Assembly: GCF_010389155.1 (NCBI RefSeq)
Contig: NC_057761.1
Span: 52,326,587 to 52,390,586, forward strand
DNA from: Erigeron canadensis
Lineage: Eukaryota; Streptophyta; Magnoliopsida; Asterales; Asteraceae
DNA: 64,000 bases
Direction: 5' to 3'
Positions within the stretch are counted from its first letter, which is position 1; the number at the start of each line of letters is the position of its first letter. Under the pieces are notes generated by a model, which saw only the letters and a program-made list of their open reading frames with translations, searched no databases and was not told the origin of the DNA. Below, piece after piece: positions 1-12,352 of this stretch. Position numbers and translations under genes: made by a program.

Positions 1-314
1 AATACAATTTGGTGGCACACAACCCAATTAAGTTGTTTTCTTTTTAAGCTGATATTATATATTTATATTATACTTGTTTGACTTGCTAGAGATAAAACAT
101 ATCTCTGGGTACTATCATAATCTTGTAATTCTTGTCTTATGTTCTTGATCATGAAAATATAATGAAGGGATTTGAGCTTCAACAAATTAACTGGTGGTAT
201 ACCAGAATCTTTCCAATACTCACAATCGTTGCACTTCTTGTAAGTCTGTCAATCTTTTTCACATTAAAACGTCACAATCAGTTGTTTGAATACTCATCAT
301 TTTTAAATTTTCAG

Positions 315-2720
315 GTATCTTGGAAGCAATAGCTTAAATGGGGAGATCCCATCCAATATCATAACTCCACAGCTTCGGGCATTGTAAGTTCTTAAATGAC
401 ATATTCAGTCACCTCTTTTCTTCCATACATTTATTCTATTCACGATCTTGCAACAGAGATGTCTCCTTCAATTCTATCACTGGAAATTTGCCTGTTAATT
501 TTGCCAAGATTAGACGATCATTGTGAGTTGAATAATACTATAGTTTTTACTCATTTGAATGATTGAAAAGAGGCAATGTGTTATAATATTTATACAGAAA
601 TGTTGTAGGAACTTTGGTGAATGGAGATGACCTACTAGATAGGTAAACTATATCCTACCATATGCTCCCATTTTCTTGGAATCTTTTATATAGATAGACT
701 AACTTTTTACCGTACAGCAAAGCATCCGAAATCTCAAGTTGCCTGATAAGAAATAGCAAGTGTACAGAAAAGTTTCCGTTTAGTAAGTTCTCTTTACCAT
801 CATTTTATTGCGAATACTGTAAAGTTCTCCTTTGAGCAATGTTTGATCTTCAAGGTTAAGGACTTAAAGGGACCAAGAGTCAACATCAGATTTGTCACGC
901 ATTTTCCTAATCCCTATAGCTTCAACCCTTTCATACTATACTCATACAGTCATACTAATCTTATAAAGTTTAACTTGAATGTTGAAAGGCCATATGAAAT
1001 CTTAAGCCATATATGTTAATTTGATGTTGAAAATCAGTTTGTTTGACTTCAACACTTTGACTTTGACTTTTTAGATTCTTTTGCTGTCAAGTGTGGTGGT
1101 TCGAACAAAGTATCCACATATGGTGTTAAATTTGATGATGATTCAGAAACCCTGGGGGCTTCATCTGTCTACACGAGCTCAAATAATAACTGGGCAGTAA
1201 GCAACATTGGGAGTTTCATATCGAACCCAAATGGGCCCCAATATATAACACAGACAGCTTCTCAGATAACAAATACTTTAGACTCAGAGTTATATAAAAC
1301 TGCAAGAATTTCGCCAAACTCGCTAAGGTATTACGGGTTGGGCTTGAGAAATGGAAGGTACAATGTTGAACTCCATTTTTCTGAAATACAAATGGATGAT
1401 TCTGAGTCATGGAAAGGACTTGGAAAACGCTTATTCGACATCTATATCCAGGTACATAGTTTATCCTATAACCTAGAAGTGGCAAAAAGGGATGAGTTGG
1501 GTAACAAGTCATAATGTGTTTGGGTAAAAAACAAGTACAGGTCAAAATAGACTGAGTTGACGCAAAACAAATTATCCAAATTTATTAAACTTTATTAGTA
1601 CATAAACTATATATGTAATTCTAATAATAACTTAATAAATAAATAAAAAATTGACCACCCAAGATAAAACGTCTCTAACTTGGGTCGAAATTGTCTCATC
1701 TGGTTTAAAGTTAAAAGATACATATGCATGTCTGTATCCATAATCTTATCCGAGTGTATCAGATGTGAATACTCGAATGGATATAGCCCTTTTTTATGGG
1801 TTACAGATCTCGATCAGATACTATTTACACTAAATTTTTGATAAAAATGGGACACACATTGGATCAAACTTCAATAGGGTGAAAGAGTTGCTGAAGATTT
1901 CAACATAATGAATGAAGCACGCGGATCAAATAAAGCATTGGTTAAATTGTTTGAAGCTAATGTAACAAATACAATCATGGACATACATATGAGGTGGGCT
2001 GGGAAAGGTACTTGCTGCATTCCGTTCCAAAGCACATTTGGTCCGTTAGTCTCAGCTATTCATGTTTCTGAAGGTTAGTTTCCTCAAATGCATAGTTTAT
2101 GTGAAATATATGTTAATCTGATTAAAAAACATAAGAACCCAGTTGAACAGCCCCCTTCAATGTTTTCATAAAATGCTCAAATTAGAAGATAAGTTGCAGC
2201 CTCGACATATGGATTGGTCGATTTGGGTGTATTGTTATCTTAAACACAAAAAATGAAATAGCCTAAAATGGAACGATCAAAGTAACAGGTCAAAAGTCTG
2301 CCCAATGTGTAATTTTACTATACAAAACTATATTCAATTATTACCCGAAATAATACAATTTTGTAACAATAGTTGATAGGAATATTTTTATGTTTAGAAA
2401 AACTAACTCGTTTCAATTCATACAAAAAATGACTTGTTTTGACCAGAAACCATAAACATTTTTGACATCACACCATCCATAATTCCAAATGTAGTTTCTT
2501 AAAAATTTAATCATCATGTTTCATTTTTCTAGTATCTACTCGTTCAAGTTCTTCAAATGATAACACGAAACGAGTAGGAAGACTTGTTGGAATAACGCTT
2601 GGAGGTGTAGCTGTGATTACCATAACAGCGTCTGTTTTCTACTTGTGGTGGGTAAGAAAGACACCAGATCATGTACGCATCAATACCGATTCCCCTAAGA
2701 AAGGCCTAACTCCCGTCTAG
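315..2720 (+). CDS. LRR-malectin receptor-like protein, 5' incomplete and lacking the kinase domain
   Basis: Seven consecutive exons splice in one frame with GT-AG borders: 315-383, 457-522, 598-642, 718-782, 1075-1451, 1878-2073 and 2533-2720. The first two encode leucine-rich repeats (YLGSNSLNGEIPSNI, DVSFNSITGNLPVNF). A linker with a Cys pair follows, then a malectin domain starting FAVKCGGSN and ending near IPFQSTFGPLVSAIHVSE. The last exon encodes a short spacer, a transmembrane segment (VGITLGGVAVITITASVFY) and a basic juxtamembrane stretch, and stops at RINTDSPKKGLTPV. In LRR-VIII-2 receptor kinases a Ser/Thr kinase follows this point; no kinase sequence is seen before the next gene. 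The gene begins outside the window, so earlier LRR exons may be missing from view. It may encode a membrane-anchored receptor-like protein that binds ligand without signalling itself, or be a recently truncated pseudogene. The family is clear; function is inferred. Confidence 0.8.
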
Positions 2721-2863
2721 GTTGTTTGCAGCCTAGTCGTTTGTAACCTTTCTTCTTTCTATCGTATGTCTCCAAAAATTAGACATAATGGCCGACCTTG
2801 TGTCTTTTGTAGTAAATATAGAACTCGTGTTGTTTGTGTGTACATGCTTGGCTATTTTACTTC

Positions 2864-2869
2864 AATAAA
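2864..2869 (+). terminator. Candidate polyadenylation signal of the truncated LRR-malectin gene
   Basis: An AATAAA hexamer lies about 145 bases after the stop codon, in a T-rich stretch typical of a plant 3' UTR. This suggests the short transcript could end here, which fits a kinase-less product. It rests on the motif alone. Confidence 0.35.
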
Positions 2870-4560
2870 TTTATGGCCTTATATCGTGTTTATTTCCATC
2901 TAGTCGCAATAAGATTGTAAATAGTATTGATCTTGTTCCATGTCTTGTTAGTTATATATACCTTTTTTTTCTTTTTTTCTTTTTTTGTGTGTGTCGAATT
3001 ACATACTGTTGATAAGAAATCATATTTATTAGTTATATTGAATTACTTATTTCAAAACAATTTATAATTTTGTCAAAGTCAGATATATTTTTATACTTCT
3101 ACATTTATAATATCACATAATTTTGTCGGAGGTCTTCACGAAGCACTCTCCACCCTCGGATAGAGGTACGAAACTACGAATGTTACATCCAACTTTCTTC
3201 ATTCTCCATTAAAAACAAAATTAAGTACTGTTTATAATATAAAATTTTTAACATATATCTTAATCCTCTAGAATGTTTTTTATATTTTTATTACAAAGAT
3301 CACATAAAGATATGTGATACATGAAAATGTAAATTAACTTTTTCCACAACATTATGATGTGTGAGTTATGTGACTATGTATAGCTTAAGTTTCCAATTAA
3401 AAAGAAATCAACTTATGAATATATATTCTAAGCCGAAAAATTGACTTCTTTTCTTTTTCGAAATGCATATATGCAAGAAATCGTCAATCGTGTTTACCGC
3501 ATGCTATCATCGAACATCAAAAGTTTTTTACTCGTCATGATGCTAGTAAAATTTAAATGCAGCAAATATAGAGTGAATAAAGTGTCACTTTTTAGTTTTT
3601 TTTTTTTTTTATAGATCTTTAGAATTTTTTTATAGCTTGATATGTCGGCTTTAGAAAAAGTAGTAACTAACAAAATATTACATTTTAGAAAACTACATTC
3701 GAATACCACGAGAAAACATGATCGGTTTATGTATACCTCATTCCACATGCGGACACACGTGTATGTCGGCTTTTTCACATATAGATAAAATCATCATGTG
3801 TTCGACTTGTTCATGTTATTTTCGTAAACCACTGTAAATTATTTTCTTTTTTTTGTAGTTGTATCGTAAGCGTACGACACAGGTAAACAACATAATAGTT
3901 TGACATTATATAACACAATTGTGAAAGTATATAATCTGTTTGAACTTTGAAGGTTATTGTTGGGTTTCGTTAAATAAATACTGGAGCAGTTTGGCCTTTG
4001 TTTTTTTTTTTTTCTTCTTTTCAATTCAGGTTTGCATTTTATGTTTTTTTTTTTATGGTTTTTCCCTTTTTTTTTCCTCGGGTTTGGGTTTTTACTTTTT
4101 AGTCTTTTTATTTAAGGTTAGATCTTATATAATCGACACAGATAATTACGAAACCACGTACATTACCCTACTACCTAACATATAAATACTAGCGTGAATG
4201 CACCAACTTATTATAGCAAAACTTATGTCTCCCACCTAACACATTAAACTCTTTTTTAATTACATATCTTATACCAATCCTGTAAACAAATTAATTTACC
4301 AAACAACACAATATTGGATTAAAACTTACAAGATTTTGTTATCATAATAAATAAGCAGCTTAAATAAAATATTGCACTCATATATTTTTATCATAATTTC
4401 TAAAAATCATATACAAATATTTCATTTAAAATAACCGTATCCAAATACTCCATTGAGTAATCCAGCTAAACCAAACACGGTATCTCCTCAAGAATAGAAT
4501 TATTACACACAAGAAATTCGCACCGCCAAGGCGCCAACCCGCATAAACCCGTTTCGGACA
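2870..4560. other. Intergenic AT-rich region, no gene seen
   Basis: Both strands hold only short, low-complexity reading frames rich in Lys, Phe and Ile. Poly-T tracts occur near 2965, 3600 and 4005-4075. I see no domain, splice-consistent exon chain, kinase remnant or transposon terminus. Confidence 0.6.
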
Positions 4561-5393
4561 CCGCCCGATTTTCTTTTTTTGTTTCTCTCTGTCTGCTTTT
4601 TGATTACAAATATAAATAAATATATACTTATACTTTCTTTCTTTTTTATATATATCTCTGTGTGTGGATCTGATCCTCAAACCAACCCCAACTCTCCCTC
4701 CCCTGCACCAAATTACAGCTCATCACCAGATATATCATTCATTCAGTACTACTGTATCAACTTCAGATCTATCTAGTCATCCTTAAGCTAAGTCAACTTA
4801 TATCTCTCTCTTCTTTTCCCGGTGGTCAACTCTTTTGTGCTCACCATCCATCAGATTTATCAAACGGTACCGTTTTGCTCGTCTCATCTTCCTTTATATA
4901 TTACTTAGAACTTTATTATTATTCAAAGTTTACTTAATTCTAATCACTTAATCAAACTGCATTTGTTATCAGAATTTTTTTTATTCATCTTCTTCTAAAG
5001 TTAATTAATGATTTCCTTGTGTAATAATTTAGTAGTATAGATTTATGATATTCATGATTACGAGTAATTTTTAATTAATAAATAAATTGTGCTTGATTAT
5101 TATTCTTTTAAAATTGAAATTTGATATTTAGTGAATTTATATTTTGAGATTTATTTATGATTTATGTAGGTTTTTCTAGATTTATCGCCAAGTATATGAT
5201 GTGATTTTAATCATTTTGTATATATATGTTAGTTATTGTTGTTATTATTGTTAAATAACTAATTATTATTATAACATTAGATCTGATTATTTAATGTTAC
5301 AGTCTATTGAATTTTTAGATATTTATGTATAGATCTGATTTTTGATTATTAGGTTTTTGGTGTGAAGAAGAAGAATATTTATAATTAGCAATA
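4561..5393 (+). promoter_or_regulatory. Probable promoter-proximal region and 5' leader of the ANTH gene
   Basis: A pyrimidine-rich stretch (runs of CTTT and TCTCT at about 4570-4660 and 4800-4830) precedes the start codon, as is common near plant transcription starts. A leader intron is plausible, with a donor near 4866 (G before GTACC) and an acceptor at 5351-5352 (TTATTAG). The region between is strongly AT-rich and has no reading frame. The start site and the intron are inferred. Confidence 0.4.
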
Positions 5394-7280
5394 ATGGCAC
5401 CGTTTCGTAAGGCGATTGGGGCGGTCAAGGACCAAACAAGCATTGGAATCGCCAAAGTGGCTAGTAATATGGCACCGGAGTTAGAAGTCGCTATAGTAAA
5501 AGCGACTAGCCACGATGATGATCCGGCCAGTGAGAAATACATTCGTGAGATTTTACAGCTTACGTCATACTCACGAGGCTATGTGAGTGCTTGTGTTCAT
5601 GCGGTTTCAAAGAGGTTGAGCAAGACTCGTGATTGGATCGTTGCTTTGAAATGTTTGGTTCTGATTCATAGGTTGTTGAATGATGGTGACTCGGTCTTCC
5701 AGCAGGAGATAATGTATGCGACCAGGAGAGGGACTAGGTTGCTTAACATGGCGGATTTTCGTGATGAGGCACATTCGAATTCGTGGGACCATTCCACTTT
5801 TGTTAGGACTTATGGGTTTTATTTGGATCAGAGGTTGGATATGGTTGCTTATGAGAGGAAGCAAAATGGTGGGGGCAGTGGAGATAATGAGAAATCTAGG
5901 GACGATCGGTGGAGATCACCGCAGAATCGTGGGAATGATTATGATTATAATGAGTTTCGTGATGAACCTGGGTATGGAAACATGAGGAAAGTGAGGTCTT
6001 ATGGGGATGTGAGAGAGGGGTCTAGTGGGTCGTCTCAGGAGAAGAAAGTTGCTACTCCGTTGAGGGATATGACATCCGAGAAGATTTTTGGGAAGATGGG
6101 GCATTTACAGAGACTGTTGGACCGTATATTGTCTTGCAGGCCTACTGGCTTGGCAAGGAACAGTAGGATGGTGTTGGTTGCGTTGTACCCTGTTGTGCAA
6201 GAAAGTTTCAAACTTTATTCTGATATATGTGAGGTTTTAGCGGTTTTGCTTGATCGGTTCTTCGATATGGAACATCATGATTGTGTGAAAGCATTTGATG
6301 CTTATGCTAGTGCTGCAAAGCAGATTGATGAGCTTGTTGGTTTTTATAATTGGTGCAAGGATATGGGTATTGCAAGATCATCGGAGTATCCAGAAGTTCA
6401 AAAGATAACTGGGAAGTTACTTGAGACGTTGGAGGAATTCGTGAGAGATAGATCAAAAGTGACGAAAAGCCCGGAGAAAAAACCAGAGGTTGTGGAACCA
6501 GTAAAAGAAGAGCCGGTTCCTGATATGAATGAAATAAAGGCATTGCCAGCACCAGAAACTCCTCCTCCACCACCACCTCCTGTGGTTGAGCCACCTCCAC
6601 CTAAACCGCAAGGTGATTTAGTGGACCTAAGAGAGGAATCTCTAACAGCTGACGATCAAGGAAATAGATTTGCCTTGGCATTGTTTGCGGGTCCAGCATC
6701 AAACAATGGGAATGGAAATTGGGAAGCTTTTGGATCCAATGGGGAAACCGAGGTGACTTCTGCCTGGCAGAATCCAGCTGCTGAAGCTGGGAAAGCTGAT
6801 TGGGAACTTGCTCTGGTGGAAACCACCAGTAATCTAGAGAAACAGAGGGCAACAATGGGTGGTGGGCTTGACCCACTACTACTGAATGGTATGTATGACC
6901 AAGGAATGGTAAGACAACATACGAACACATCTCAGCTAAGTGGTGGCAGTGCTAGCAGTGTTGCTCTACCAGGGAAAAGTGCTACGCCCGTTTTAGCACT
7001 TCCGGCTCCTGATGGGTCTGTTCAAGCAGTCGGGGGCGACCCATTTGCAGCCTCATTAAGTGTCCCACCTCCGGCTTATGTCCAAATGGCAGACATAGAA
7101 AAGAAACAACATTTACTAGTACAAGAACAAATGGTTTGGCAACAATATGCTAGGGATGGAATGCAGGGTCAAGGTAGTTTGACCAAGATCAATGGTGGTG
7201 GATATGTCGCTCCAGGACAACCACCCATGATGCCTTATGGAGTTCCACCTGTAAACGGGTACTACTATCCTACGTATTGA
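5394..7280 (+). CDS. Clathrin-assembly protein with ANTH domain (AP180/CALM type), intact and intronless
   Basis: A single exon of 628 codons. The N-terminal ANTH domain (about residues 20-165, helical extension to about 360) binds phosphoinositides at membranes. The VAIVKATSHDDDPASEKYI stretch corresponds to the lysine/histidine lipid-binding region of the family. Conserved blocks include KTRDWIVALKCLVLIHRLL and DCVKAFDAYASAAKQIDELVGF-type helices. A proline-rich run (about 383-402) follows, then a flexible C-terminal half rich in Gly, Ala, Asn and Gln, with a DPF motif near residue 549 (GGDPFAASL) of the kind that binds adaptor ear domains, and acidic/Trp motifs. It should recruit clathrin and adaptors during endocytosis at the plasma membrane or cell plate. 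Closest remembered relatives are Arabidopsis At4g32285 and At2g25430 (the PICALM1/ECA4 group). The ATG is well placed because the family starts M-x-P-F-R-KAIGAVKD. No damage is seen. Confidence 0.95.
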   Translation: MAPFRKAIGAVKDQTSIGIAKVASNMAPELEVAIVKATSHDDDPASEKYIREILQLTSYSRGYVSACVHAVSKRLSKTRDWIVALKCLVLIHRLLNDGDSVFQQEIMYATRRGTRLLNMADFRDEAHSNSWDHSTFVRTYGFYLDQRLDMVAYERKQNGGGSGDNEKSRDDRWRSPQNRGNDYDYNEFRDEPGYGNMRKVRSYGDVREGSSGSSQEKKVATPLRDMTSEKIFGKMGHLQRLLDRILSCRPTGLARNSRMVLVALYPVVQESFKLYSDICEVLAVLLDRFFDMEHHDCVKAFDAYASAAKQIDELVGFYNWCKDMGIARSSEYPEVQKITGKLLETLEEFVRDRSKVTKSPEKKPEVVEPVKEEPVPDMNEIKALPAPETPPPPPPPVVEPPPPKPQGDLVDLREESLTADDQGNRFALALFAGPASNNGNGNWEAFGSNGETEVTSAWQNPAAEAGKADWELALVETTSNLEKQRATMGGGLDPLLLNGMYDQGMVRQHTNTSQLSGGSASSVALPGKSATPVLALPAPDGSVQAVGGDPFAASLSVPPPAYVQMADIEKKQHLLVQEQMVWQQYARDGMQGQGSLTKINGGGYVAPGQPPMMPYGVPPVNGYYYPTY

Positions 7281-9208
7281 TACATATGTTTGATATGTAT
7301 TTGTTCTTTTTTTTTTATCATGTGTTACATATATAATTTACTGTTCGATTTCTTCTGCATTTTTCCATTTCCACTCTATTGAGATTTTTTGGCATTTTTG
7401 TTGTTATTATGATAGAACACATGAGTAAACTATATATCCATTATGTCACTGTAATTTTGTAAGTATAAATATGCTATAAAATGAAACTACTATTTGTTGC
7501 TTCTTTGTCATATATACATGATGACTAAACATCACTTTTAAGTCGCTTATTCTTTTTGGGTCCTCTTGATATTGATATTGCTTCTCACTTTTACTTATAA
7601 AAGAGAGATAGCATTAGATGCTTGTTTCCTTAAAGCCTAAGGGAGTGTATGGGAAACATTGTTCTGCTGGAAAAAATAAGCAGGTGCCTACATACTCTTA
7701 AAAAGTAATTATTTATTACATTCTATAAGTGCCAGAGTAACATCTATGTTTATATTTGTAGTATAATCACTTCCATTTGGATTACAATTTTTATTATGCA
7801 TAACTTTGAACCTAAAATGGCTATATCTGAATCCGAATAGGTAATAATTTTCGCTGTATGGTTATGACCCTAAATAAATGGAAAAACAGCCTCATGGAGG
7901 ATTTATATATTGAAGTAAATATTCTTTTTGAGTGATTTTATAATACTGTGAATAATTTCGAGAAGGTGATCACGGTCAGCCTTGTTCACCTTTATAATTA
8001 TGTGTCACTGTTGTCTTTTTTATGCTTTTATCTTTTTAGTCTATCAGTTAGGCACGTTGCCATACCTATCAACTTTCTATTTTAAATTTGTGAGATATAT
8101 ACAACATTAACCCTACCTAACGTAGAAAAAAACGTCCGGTTTTATGAGAGAGAATCGGGTCCTTGCCTTTTATCTCCATAGATAATGGTATAAACTCTTT
8201 GATCCAATCTTGCTGGTTTTTGGTGCTAATATGATCTTCCTTTTAAGTTAGTTTACCTTCTGCTGCAATCCATCTTCATTAAAGAAAATTATTCTTGGCG
8301 TTTGATTTTGTATTTGGAATCACTATGGGAATGGAAATGACTAATGAGGGTATAATTAAATTGCCGGGTTTGATTGTAATTTTTAAGTAATGAACCAAAA
8401 AAATTCAATGGAATGAAAGTAATTCCTTGTCCTATTTCCGTAAACCTAGCACACCCGAATACCCGATCTATTTATTTAGACAAAACCCTTTCCAGAGTCC
8501 AGATACAAAAACAAACAAGTTTATTTGAAGTTAAAAAAAGCCACAGTAAATACAAAACTTTGGTCTTGGTACAAAAAAGAAGCCCAAAAGAAAAAAGAGA
8601 TATATAATGATGGGCGTGGACTTGGCATGGTACAATACCAATCCACAGCTTCTCTCCTTTTTTGTTCCCACAAAGAATTTTTGTAAAAGTATATAGTATG
8701 TTGATTTGAAACAATTCTTTAATAAAGTATCAAAAGCATTATTAAAAGGATAAATTCTGTGTAAATGATGGATGCAATTATGTGAAAGTCTAAATCAAGT
8801 TACCTAAATTTATATATATAAATTCTGTGTAATTGATAGATGAAGAACGATATCACATTTTAGGAGACAAAAATTACAATTACATTGAAAATTGATGTTG
8901 AATCAAGATATATAATTTTCCCGAGATAGTAGATTTGACTTTTATCTCAAACCTTATGAAAGGTACAAAATGGGGCATCAGTTCTTTTTTTTTTTTTTGG
9001 GAAACCATAACTCTCTTCTGGTGACCTAACCTAATTAATAGCTTTATTAAAGGAAATTGATGATAATCGCTGGCAAAATATTACGAGTAATTAATTTTCT
9101 AGAAGTGTGATGTCAGCAAAGTAGTGTAGATATGGTACTCTAGAAATATCTAATATAATCATCATGAGACTACAGTAGGTAAATAAAACACAAACAAGAC
9201 ATGTATTA
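7281..9208. other. 3' flank of the ANTH gene and intergenic region
   Basis: The first 200 bases are T-rich and probably hold the 3' UTR and poly(A) site (AT-rich signals at about 7460-7485). The rest has no convincing gene. The segment at about 8297-8425 looks MITE-like (short Asn/Gly-rich repeats around GGAATGGAAATGA and AATGGAATGAAAG, near-inverted), but I could not fix its ends. Confidence 0.45.
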
Positions 9209-9216
9209 GCCTGGAT

Positions 9217-10020
9217 TAGACATGCACAAAAAAATCAGTTAACTTAACCGAACCGGCTAGAAACCGGTTAACCTAACCGGTTAGTAACCGAGAGAGTACA
9301 AACCGATCATAGGTTAATAAAAACCGACGATTCTTGATCGATTACCAATTCCATGACGAGAACCGATTATTAATCGGTTAACCTATAATTGGTTATTATA
9401 GGTTAACCTATAATCGGTTAATAATAATAACCAACTATTATCAAAATACCACATGCTCTTTTGTATTCCACATGCTCTGTTCTAATACCCACATGCTCTG
9501 TTGCTGCATTTCTTCATCCGTGGTCCATCAATATAATCAAAATCAAATCTAACTTCAATTACGATTAGTATTTACATTTGAAATTATTATTTGGAAATGG
9601 GCGTGCTTCATCTGCAACAAATGGCTCTGGTTTCTTTTTTTTTTCTTTTTTTTTTGTGAACTGTAAAATATGTGTCTTTTGTAATCGTTTGTATATGTGG
9701 ATATATATGAGTGTGTATATATAATACAGATAGATATAGATATTATCATTATCATAAGATATACATAACGTGTCATTTTATTATTTACACAAGATAAGAA
9801 GACACTAGCCTATTGCATTAACGTGTCATCATAACAGCAGCCTATTATATTAACGGTTAAAAAAAAACCCGAAATAGGTTAACCGGTATCGGTTAACCGG
9901 TTATTATTAACCGAAATCGATTACACCGGTTAAGGTTTTTCCAAACACAAACCGGTTATTAACCGGTTTCGGTTACTAAAAAAAATAACCGAAACCGGTT
10001 AACTGATATTTGCACCTCTA
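9217..10020. mobile_element. Non-autonomous hAT-type element (804 bp) built of CCGGTTAACC motifs
   Basis: The ends form an imperfect terminal inverted repeat: TAGACATGCAC at the left and, read from the other strand, TAGAGGTGCAA at the right, both continuing into ATCAGTTAAC. An 8-bp direct repeat, GCCTGGAT, flanks it at 9209-9216 and 10021-10028. An 8-bp duplication with TAG-type ends is the hAT hallmark. Subterminal regions (9235-9430 and 9853-10010) are packed with AACCGGTTAACC-like motifs in both orientations, as expected for subterminal transposase-binding sites. The centre is AT-rich and non-coding, so movement would need a transposase from elsewhere. Confidence 0.85.
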
Positions 10021-10504
10021 GCCTGGATAAACTATGACCGTATTCAGTAGTGACTCAAGGGTAAAGCAAGTGAAGTTAGGCCTCAAGTATCCGAATGCCT
10101 TATATTTTTCTAGTTATGTATATGATTATGTGAAAACGAGTATTAGAGAAATAAGTTTTATCAATTAGATGATAGTTGCTTCAATGGAGACAAGTTTTTC
10201 AAAGCTTATGGAAAAAATTTTATATGGTTAGATATCACATAAAATGTTAAATGAAATAACATGTCTATTGATTATGAGTGATTTATCATTTCAATTTTGT
10301 GTTTGAAATTTGTTAATTTTTTTTTTTGCATTGTTGAAAAAAGTAAACTCTGTTTAGAATATCAATAGTTTTGTTATTTGAAAAGGCCCCCGATAATAAA
10401 AACTTGGTTTAGGCCTCCAATTTGATTGAGCCGCCACTGACCGTATTTCATATTAACTAACAATGTGGAACTTAGTTTAGGCTAATATAGGGAGTCATTT
10501 ATTT

Positions 10505-10700
10505 ATATATCAAACTTATGCCCGCACAAAACGGCGGCGGTGAGATAATGATGGCGGAGGTAGCGGTGGTGACGGTGTTGAGGACGGCAGTGGGAACGGA
10601 AGTAGGAACGGTGATGGAGTGACGATAGTGGTGAATGTAAAAGTAATTGATGTTAAAGGTGTATTGTATTTATTTTAAGTGTTGGGGAATCTATACTGTA
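10505..10700 (-). mobile_element. GGCGGTGG-rich Helitron-like remnant
   Basis: The stretch opens with CCCGCACAAAACGGCGGCGGTGA-like sequence and then a run of GGYGGN triplets to about 10620. The same architecture occurs in the elements at 23939-24173 and 35846-35988, whose other end is a TATACTATATTATAAA-type terminus. Here the AT-rich terminus is not clear, so the limits are approximate and the assignment is by resemblance. Confidence 0.35.
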
Positions 10701-10881
10701 AATGATTTCATTAAGGGTATTATAGGTATATTAGATGAAAATGTTTAAATTAGTGAATAAAGGAAAATGGTATTTTTGGTTTTTTAATATTAGAAAGTTT
10801 AAGGAAAAAAAAAGGATTATTTGTTTTATTAGATAGTATAAGGGGGAAAGGAATATGAGGTTTTCACCCCTCACATACCTT

Positions 10882-11067
10882 TTAGGATTGAGATTAAATC
10901 CAACTTTATAGGTAAAGTTAGATCAACTTTAACCATTGGATTAAATCCAATGGTCAAGATTTAAATATCATTTTTTCATCTTGACCGTTGGATTTAATCC
11001 AGTGGTGAAAGTTAGTAATCTTACTTAGATCAACTTTAAAGTTGGATCAAATTTAGATAATCCTAAT
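10882..11067. mobile_element. Fold-back MITE-like inverted repeat
   Basis: The two halves pair with each other. TTAGGATT and AATCCAACTTTA near the left end recur inverted at the right end (TAATCCTAA). Around the centre, CCATTGGATTAAATCCAATGG with its continuation TCAAGAT pairs with ATCTTGACCGTTGGATTTAA on the other side of a short loop. No coding capacity is seen. I could not identify a target duplication, so the superfamily is unknown. Confidence 0.55.
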
Positions 11068-12352
11068 ACTACTTTTTAGCCTAACAAAACAGTTGTACCC
11101 GTAGAGGCGTAGATTATTGGAGTTGGACAATGCCAAGTTGAATATTTTGAGTTTTTAGTTTTTAACAAAACGCTACCCTTTTGTAGACTGGGCTGCGATG
11201 TGGGCTTCAAACTTAAACCCATTGACCCTTGCTTGGGCTTCAAACTTAAACCCAATGAAACTGTGATAGTGCTTTGAATTTTGATAGTTTATATACTTTG
11301 TGTTTGTTAAACGACTATTAGGAGAATTTTTTTTCAGCTTTCATAACTATAAGCAATTTTCTTTTCATCTTTGTTGTTTTATGTAGCAGTACCACTCGTG
11401 TATAAGCACGAAATCATGGGTATACATTGATAAGTTTTCTGGTCATAATTTAGTAACATTTTATCACCCAAAAGCTTCATTAATTTACACACACCAAATA
11501 CCTTAAAACAAGTATTGTTTGTGAACGATTATCATGATTATGACTTTTTGTTTTAGATCTTTGGTGTGCCTTAATATATAAGATCGATCAACTGGAATAA
11601 GAAGAAACACATTTTAAGATCGATCTTTAGTTCATTTTAGGATATACAAGCCAGAGACATTGCCGATCCAAGGAGACTACCCTGCTAAACATTATATCTC
11701 GAATAATCTTGTAGTTTTGACATGATCTAAATGATGAACCCTGTCTATGCTGTATTTTATATTTCTTCGATCATGTTTCACTCAAAAGAGTAGATGATTA
11801 AGAACATAATTTGTTTGTCAATGCCTCATTTTCTAATAAAAATTGCTAGAAATTCTAGTCTTCTTCGATGGTCCACTCTCACAAAAAATAAACGCAAACT
11901 GATTTGTCAAATTTCTCAAATTTGTTCACACTTTAAGATTCACATGTTTTCAAACAATTGCAACATATATGTTCCAGTGATTATTATATTGTTTCCTTTT
12001 CTATATTATTAGCCAATCATTACAGACTATCATACTTGGTTATTTTAAACAGATATACTTGAAAAATAATCCGTTGCTCTTTTGTAAAACGAAGAGTTCA
12101 TTAATTTTCAATGCTTGAAGCTCCTTTTAGAAATAACGCGTTGAATTCTTATAAAGTGTTACCTAATGCACACTAACATCCCCGTGATATAATATTTAAT
12201 CGAAGTTAATTGGTTGATTAAGTTATAAATATTACTATAGCATGATATACTTTTGAAAACTGAAAGTCAGCCTTAAGCAAGTATAATCTAACTTTAACCT
12301 TTTCATTAAACTCATATCCCACTATTCTTCTTCTTCTTCAATGAACCCATAA
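11068..12352. other. Intergenic, no gene seen
   Basis: AT-rich sequence with one short local duplication near 11200-11265 (GGGCTTCAAACTTAAACCCA occurs twice). Reading frames are short and resemble no protein family that I recognise. Confidence 0.55.

Noticed and set aside
2721..5393. Missing kinase exons of the LRR-malectin gene
   Set aside because: I looked for glycine loop, HRD-type and DFG-type motifs on the plus strand before the ANTH gene and found none.
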